Shown here: one piece after another, positions 62,221 through 64,000 of the stretch
Layout: every line of letters starts with the position of its first letter
Position numbering within the stretch: the first letter of the stretch is position 1
From: Methylobacterium currus
GTDB lineage: Bacteria; Pseudomonadota; Alphaproteobacteria; Rhizobiales; Beijerinckiaceae
NCBI RefSeq assembly: GCF_003058325.1
Contig: NZ_CP028844.1
Location: forward strand, 598,001 to 662,000
DNA length: 64,000 nt
Direction of reading: 5' to 3'
Translations under genes and position numbers: made by a program
The notes under the pieces: model-generated
The model's database searches: none
The model's input: the letters and a program-made list of their open reading frames with translations, nothing else
What the model was told of the DNA's origin: nothing

Positions 62221-62760
62221 ATGTCGGACGAGCCCCACGATCACGCCCAAGATCACTCCCACTCCCATGCCCCCGATCACGCCCACGATCACGCCCACGA
62301 GGCGCCGCGCTGGAAGCACGACGGCGTCCGGGTGATCACCGGCGACAAGCTGGACCCCAATACGGCGCAGACCCCCGGGATGTTCCGTCAGGCGGCGATC
62401 AACCACGCGCGGGTCGGAGCGCAGAAGATCTGGGCCGGCACGGTGGCAATCGAGCCCGATGCCAAGACCGGCGTGCATCATCACGGGGCGCTCGAGAGCG
62501 TGATCTACGTGGTGCGCGGCCGCGCCCGGATGCGTTGGGGCGAGCGGCTCGAATTCGTGGCCGAGGCAGGCCCGGGCGACTTCATCTACGTGCCTCCTTA
62601 CGTCCCCCACCAAGAGATCAACGCTTCGCCGGACGAGGCGCTGGAATGCGTGCTGGTGCGCTCCGACAACGAGGCGGTGGTGGTCAACATCACCGACATC
62701 GAGCCCGTGGAACGGCCGGAAGCGGTCTACTGGGTCGACCCGATTCACAAGCATCCGTGA
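62221..62760 (+). CDS. Cupin domain protein with His-rich N-terminus
   Basis: 179 residues from the ATG at 62221 (GGAG upstream). Residues 5-27 are a run of His/Asp/Ala/Ser units (HDHAQDHSHSHAPDHAHD) encoded by a short DNA repeat of GATCACGCCCAC-like units; such stretches bind Zn, Ni or Cu. A cupin barrel follows, with VHHHGALESVIYVVRG (two His and a Glu) and YVPHQEINAS (His). The metal ligands of both cupin motifs are therefore present. It may be an enzyme or a metal-buffering protein. Not linked to neighbouring genes. Confidence 0.78.
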   Translation: MSDEPHDHAQDHSHSHAPDHAHDHAHEAPRWKHDGVRVITGDKLDPNTAQTPGMFRQAAINHARVGAQKIWAGTVAIEPDAKTGVHHHGALESVIYVVRGRARMRWGERLEFVAEAGPGDFIYVPPYVPHQEINASPDEALECVLVRSDNEAVVVNITDIEPVERPEAVYWVDPIHKHP

Positions 62761-63066
62761 CCGCACCGGCGCTGCGCGAGGGTGACAACGCGGGAGAGTA
62801 ATCGCGGTTCCATGCCGCAGGATTGGGTCAGCCCACAGTCTCCCGCGGGCCGATGTCGCAGGTTTCGCCCCGGTCGTACCCTCGTTTCATTGCTCCGGCA
62901 CCGGATCGGCGGGACGGCGGCGGGGCCCGGCGCCCGGCAGGACAGTGGCCCCGGCGCATCACGTCTCGTGACGACTTGGATGCTGGGGATTTCCTGCCTG
63001 CGCTTAACCGCCTGTTAAGCACGCCGGGTGACCCTGGGGGTAATTCCAGATTGTCCCGAGGTTCCC
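62761..63066. other. 306-bp intergenic region
   Basis: No gene seen. It includes a CtrA-type site at 63004-63018 that should belong to the downstream gene. Confidence 0.55.
63004..63018 (+). promoter_or_regulatory. CtrA-type binding site
   Basis: TTAA-N7-TTAA (TTAACCGCCTGTTAA) matches the full CtrA consensus and is itself a perfect inverted repeat GCTTAAC/GTTAAGC around CGCCT. It ends 48 bp before the next start codon, a usual distance for a CtrA-controlled promoter. Confidence 0.65.
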
Positions 63067-63411
63067 ATGCCCGCGCAGCAGGCCCGCCTGCCCTTTTCCG
63101 ACGACTGCCCGGTCTCTCTCGACGTACTCGGCACGCTCTATCGCGGCGACGCCGAGCTGGTGGACACGGTCCTCTCCGAGATCCCGTCGGCGACCCGCGC
63201 CCGTCTCGCGACCTACCTGTACGGCAAGAGCCACCTTCACGCCCTCGGGTTGCGGGTCGCCTCCGCCTGCACCGAGACCGACCTCGTGCGGGTGGCCGGA
63301 ACCGCCGGGGCGGTGCTGTTCGCCCAATCCCGCGCCGCACCGCGGGCCCCCGAGATCCGCCATTCCGGCCAGCGCCGCATCAGCCTCGCAGGCAGCCGCT
63401 CCGTCGCCTGA
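63067..63411 (+). CDS. Small conserved protein of unknown function, possibly cell-cycle controlled
   Basis: 114 residues from the ATG at 63067, with GAGG upstream; a longer frame from 63028 is less likely. The sequence is helical (PVSLDVLGTLYRGDAELVDTVLSE, split) with no membrane part, and a basic C-terminus. One cysteine each in DDCPV and SACTET. I cannot name a family. The upstream CtrA site suggests cell-cycle or motility control. Confidence 0.62.
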   Translation: MPAQQARLPFSDDCPVSLDVLGTLYRGDAELVDTVLSEIPSATRARLATYLYGKSHLHALGLRVASACTETDLVRVAGTAGAVLFAQSRAAPRAPEIRHSGQRRISLAGSRSVA

Positions 63412-63500
63412 CGGCAAATTTCGGTTTCTCGCCGATCCCCGCTTGTGGTCCGTCGAGAACCCGTGCTAATGCCCCGCCTGCGCTGGCGACGGCGCGCCGC

Positions 63501-63590
63501 GGAGAGGTGGCAGAGCGGTTGAATGCACCGCACTCGAAATGCGGCATGGGCGCAAGTCCATCGGGGGTTCGAATCCCTCCCTCTCCGCCA
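63501..63590 (+). tRNA. tRNA-Ser (anticodon CGA)
   Basis: 90 nt with acceptor GGAGAGG pairing with CCTCTCC, discriminator G and encoded CCA at 63588-63590. The anticodon loop CTCGAAA gives CGA at 63535-63537 (reads UCG codons). The long variable arm is typical of serine tRNA. The T-loop is GTTCGAATC. Confidence 0.95.
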
Positions 63591-63675
63591 AGCTTGCTAA
63601 AAGCTCAATCATTCCGGTAAGTTGCTGTCCCGCAACGGTTTCGTACGGCCCGCTTGGTACAAACGGGTGGTACAA

Positions 63676-64000
63676 ATGCCCCTGCCGATGGCCCGTCCCT
63701 GGAAGCACCACAACGGCGTCTACTACGCTCGCAAGGGCGTGCCAGCTCACCTGCGCCCGCTGGTCGGCAAGTGGACCGTGATGGTCAGCCTCGGGACGAA
63801 GGACCCCGACGAAGCCCGCCGGCTGCACCCCGAGGCGATCCGCGAGATCGAGGAATGGCTGGCCGCGCTTGAGGCTGGCCCGAAGGCGCTAAGCGAGCGA
63901 GAGGCCCACGAACTCGCCTCCCCTGTCCGCGACGACTGGGTAGCCCCCCACCGCGACAATCCGAGCCGCAACCCATGGCGGACCGATCTCTTCGAGCGCC
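63676..64000 (+). CDS. Tyrosine site-specific recombinase (integrase), N-terminal part
   Basis: The frame starts at the ATG of MPLPMARPWKHHNGVYYARK and runs off the right edge, so only the first 108 residues are visible. This is the DUF6538-type N-terminal domain of phage-like integrases (VPAHLRPLVGKWTVMVSLGTKDPDEARRL, split here). A start at 63688 is possible. It lies 85 bp downstream of tRNA-Ser and reads away from it, as in elements integrated at a tRNA 3' end. A direct repeat GGTACAAA (63656-63663 and 63669-63676) precedes it. Confidence 0.8.
   Translation, partial: MPLPMARPWKHHNGVYYARKGVPAHLRPLVGKWTVMVSLGTKDPDEARRLHPEAIREIEEWLAALEAGPKALSEREAHELASPVRDDWVAPHRDNPSRNPWRTDLFER

Overview
The window is high-GC DNA (roughly 70% by eye), densely coding on both strands. 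Gene content points to an alphaproteobacterium of the Hyphomicrobiales, most like Methylobacterium: a CtrA-type TTAA-N7-TTAA site, a GGAAC-N16-CGTT general-stress promoter, RidA/DSD1 and UdgX-family genes, and a great many LIV-type ABC importers. The genus is inferred from protein character, not from a database search.

Layout. 1-11.2 kb is a housekeeping/accessory stretch: rsmD (cut by the window edge), rluB with a very long Gly/Arg-rich tail, tadA, an Nramp manganese transporter with an MntR-like operator, a transglutaminase-like protein, a DEAH helicase, an Hpt protein, a FlaG-like protein, two small exported proteins and a DUF4130-UdgX uracil-DNA glycosylase fusion. 11.7-32.8 kb is a block of catabolic genes. 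Set A (11.7-23.8 kb) is a divergent unit: a Rieske oxygenase and a glutamine-synthetase-like ligase on one side; an adrenodoxin-type ferredoxin, its FAD reductase, an IclR regulator, a YtcJ-type amidohydrolase and a LIV importer on the other. Set B (23.8-32.8 kb) has a CitE/HpcH-like lyase, a MarR regulator, a two-component flavin monooxygenase (HpaC/HpaB-like), a cupin and a second LIV importer. Each set carries palindromic candidate operators for its own regulator.

At 32.9 kb the radical SAM DNA-repair protein that usually sits beside the UdgX fusion appears on the same strand, so the catabolic block looks inserted into a two-gene repair operon. 34-50 kb holds a GFOR-like oxidoreductase, a RidA/DSD1/LysR D-amino-acid-type cluster, a ScsB/DsbD-like protein, an MFS exporter, an SDR, a NitT/TauT-type importer, a zinc-less MDR, a second ferredoxin reductase, a hydrolase, a chemoreceptor remnant and an XRE regulator. 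50-55.7 kb has a META-domain lipoprotein-like protein and a third complete LIV importer. 55.7-63.4 kb holds a degenerate class A PBP fused to a nuclease-like domain, a secreted triple-repeat protein behind a stress promoter, ubiB, a His-rich cupin and a small CtrA-linked protein. The window ends with tRNA-Ser(CGA) followed at once by a tyrosine-recombinase gene, the left edge of an integrated element.

Working together: sets A and B each combine uptake, oxygen activation and ring or side-chain processing under a dedicated regulator, so the core of this window is a pair of inducible uptake-and-oxidation modules for small, probably aromatic or amine-bearing, compounds. Substrates cannot be read from sequence alone.
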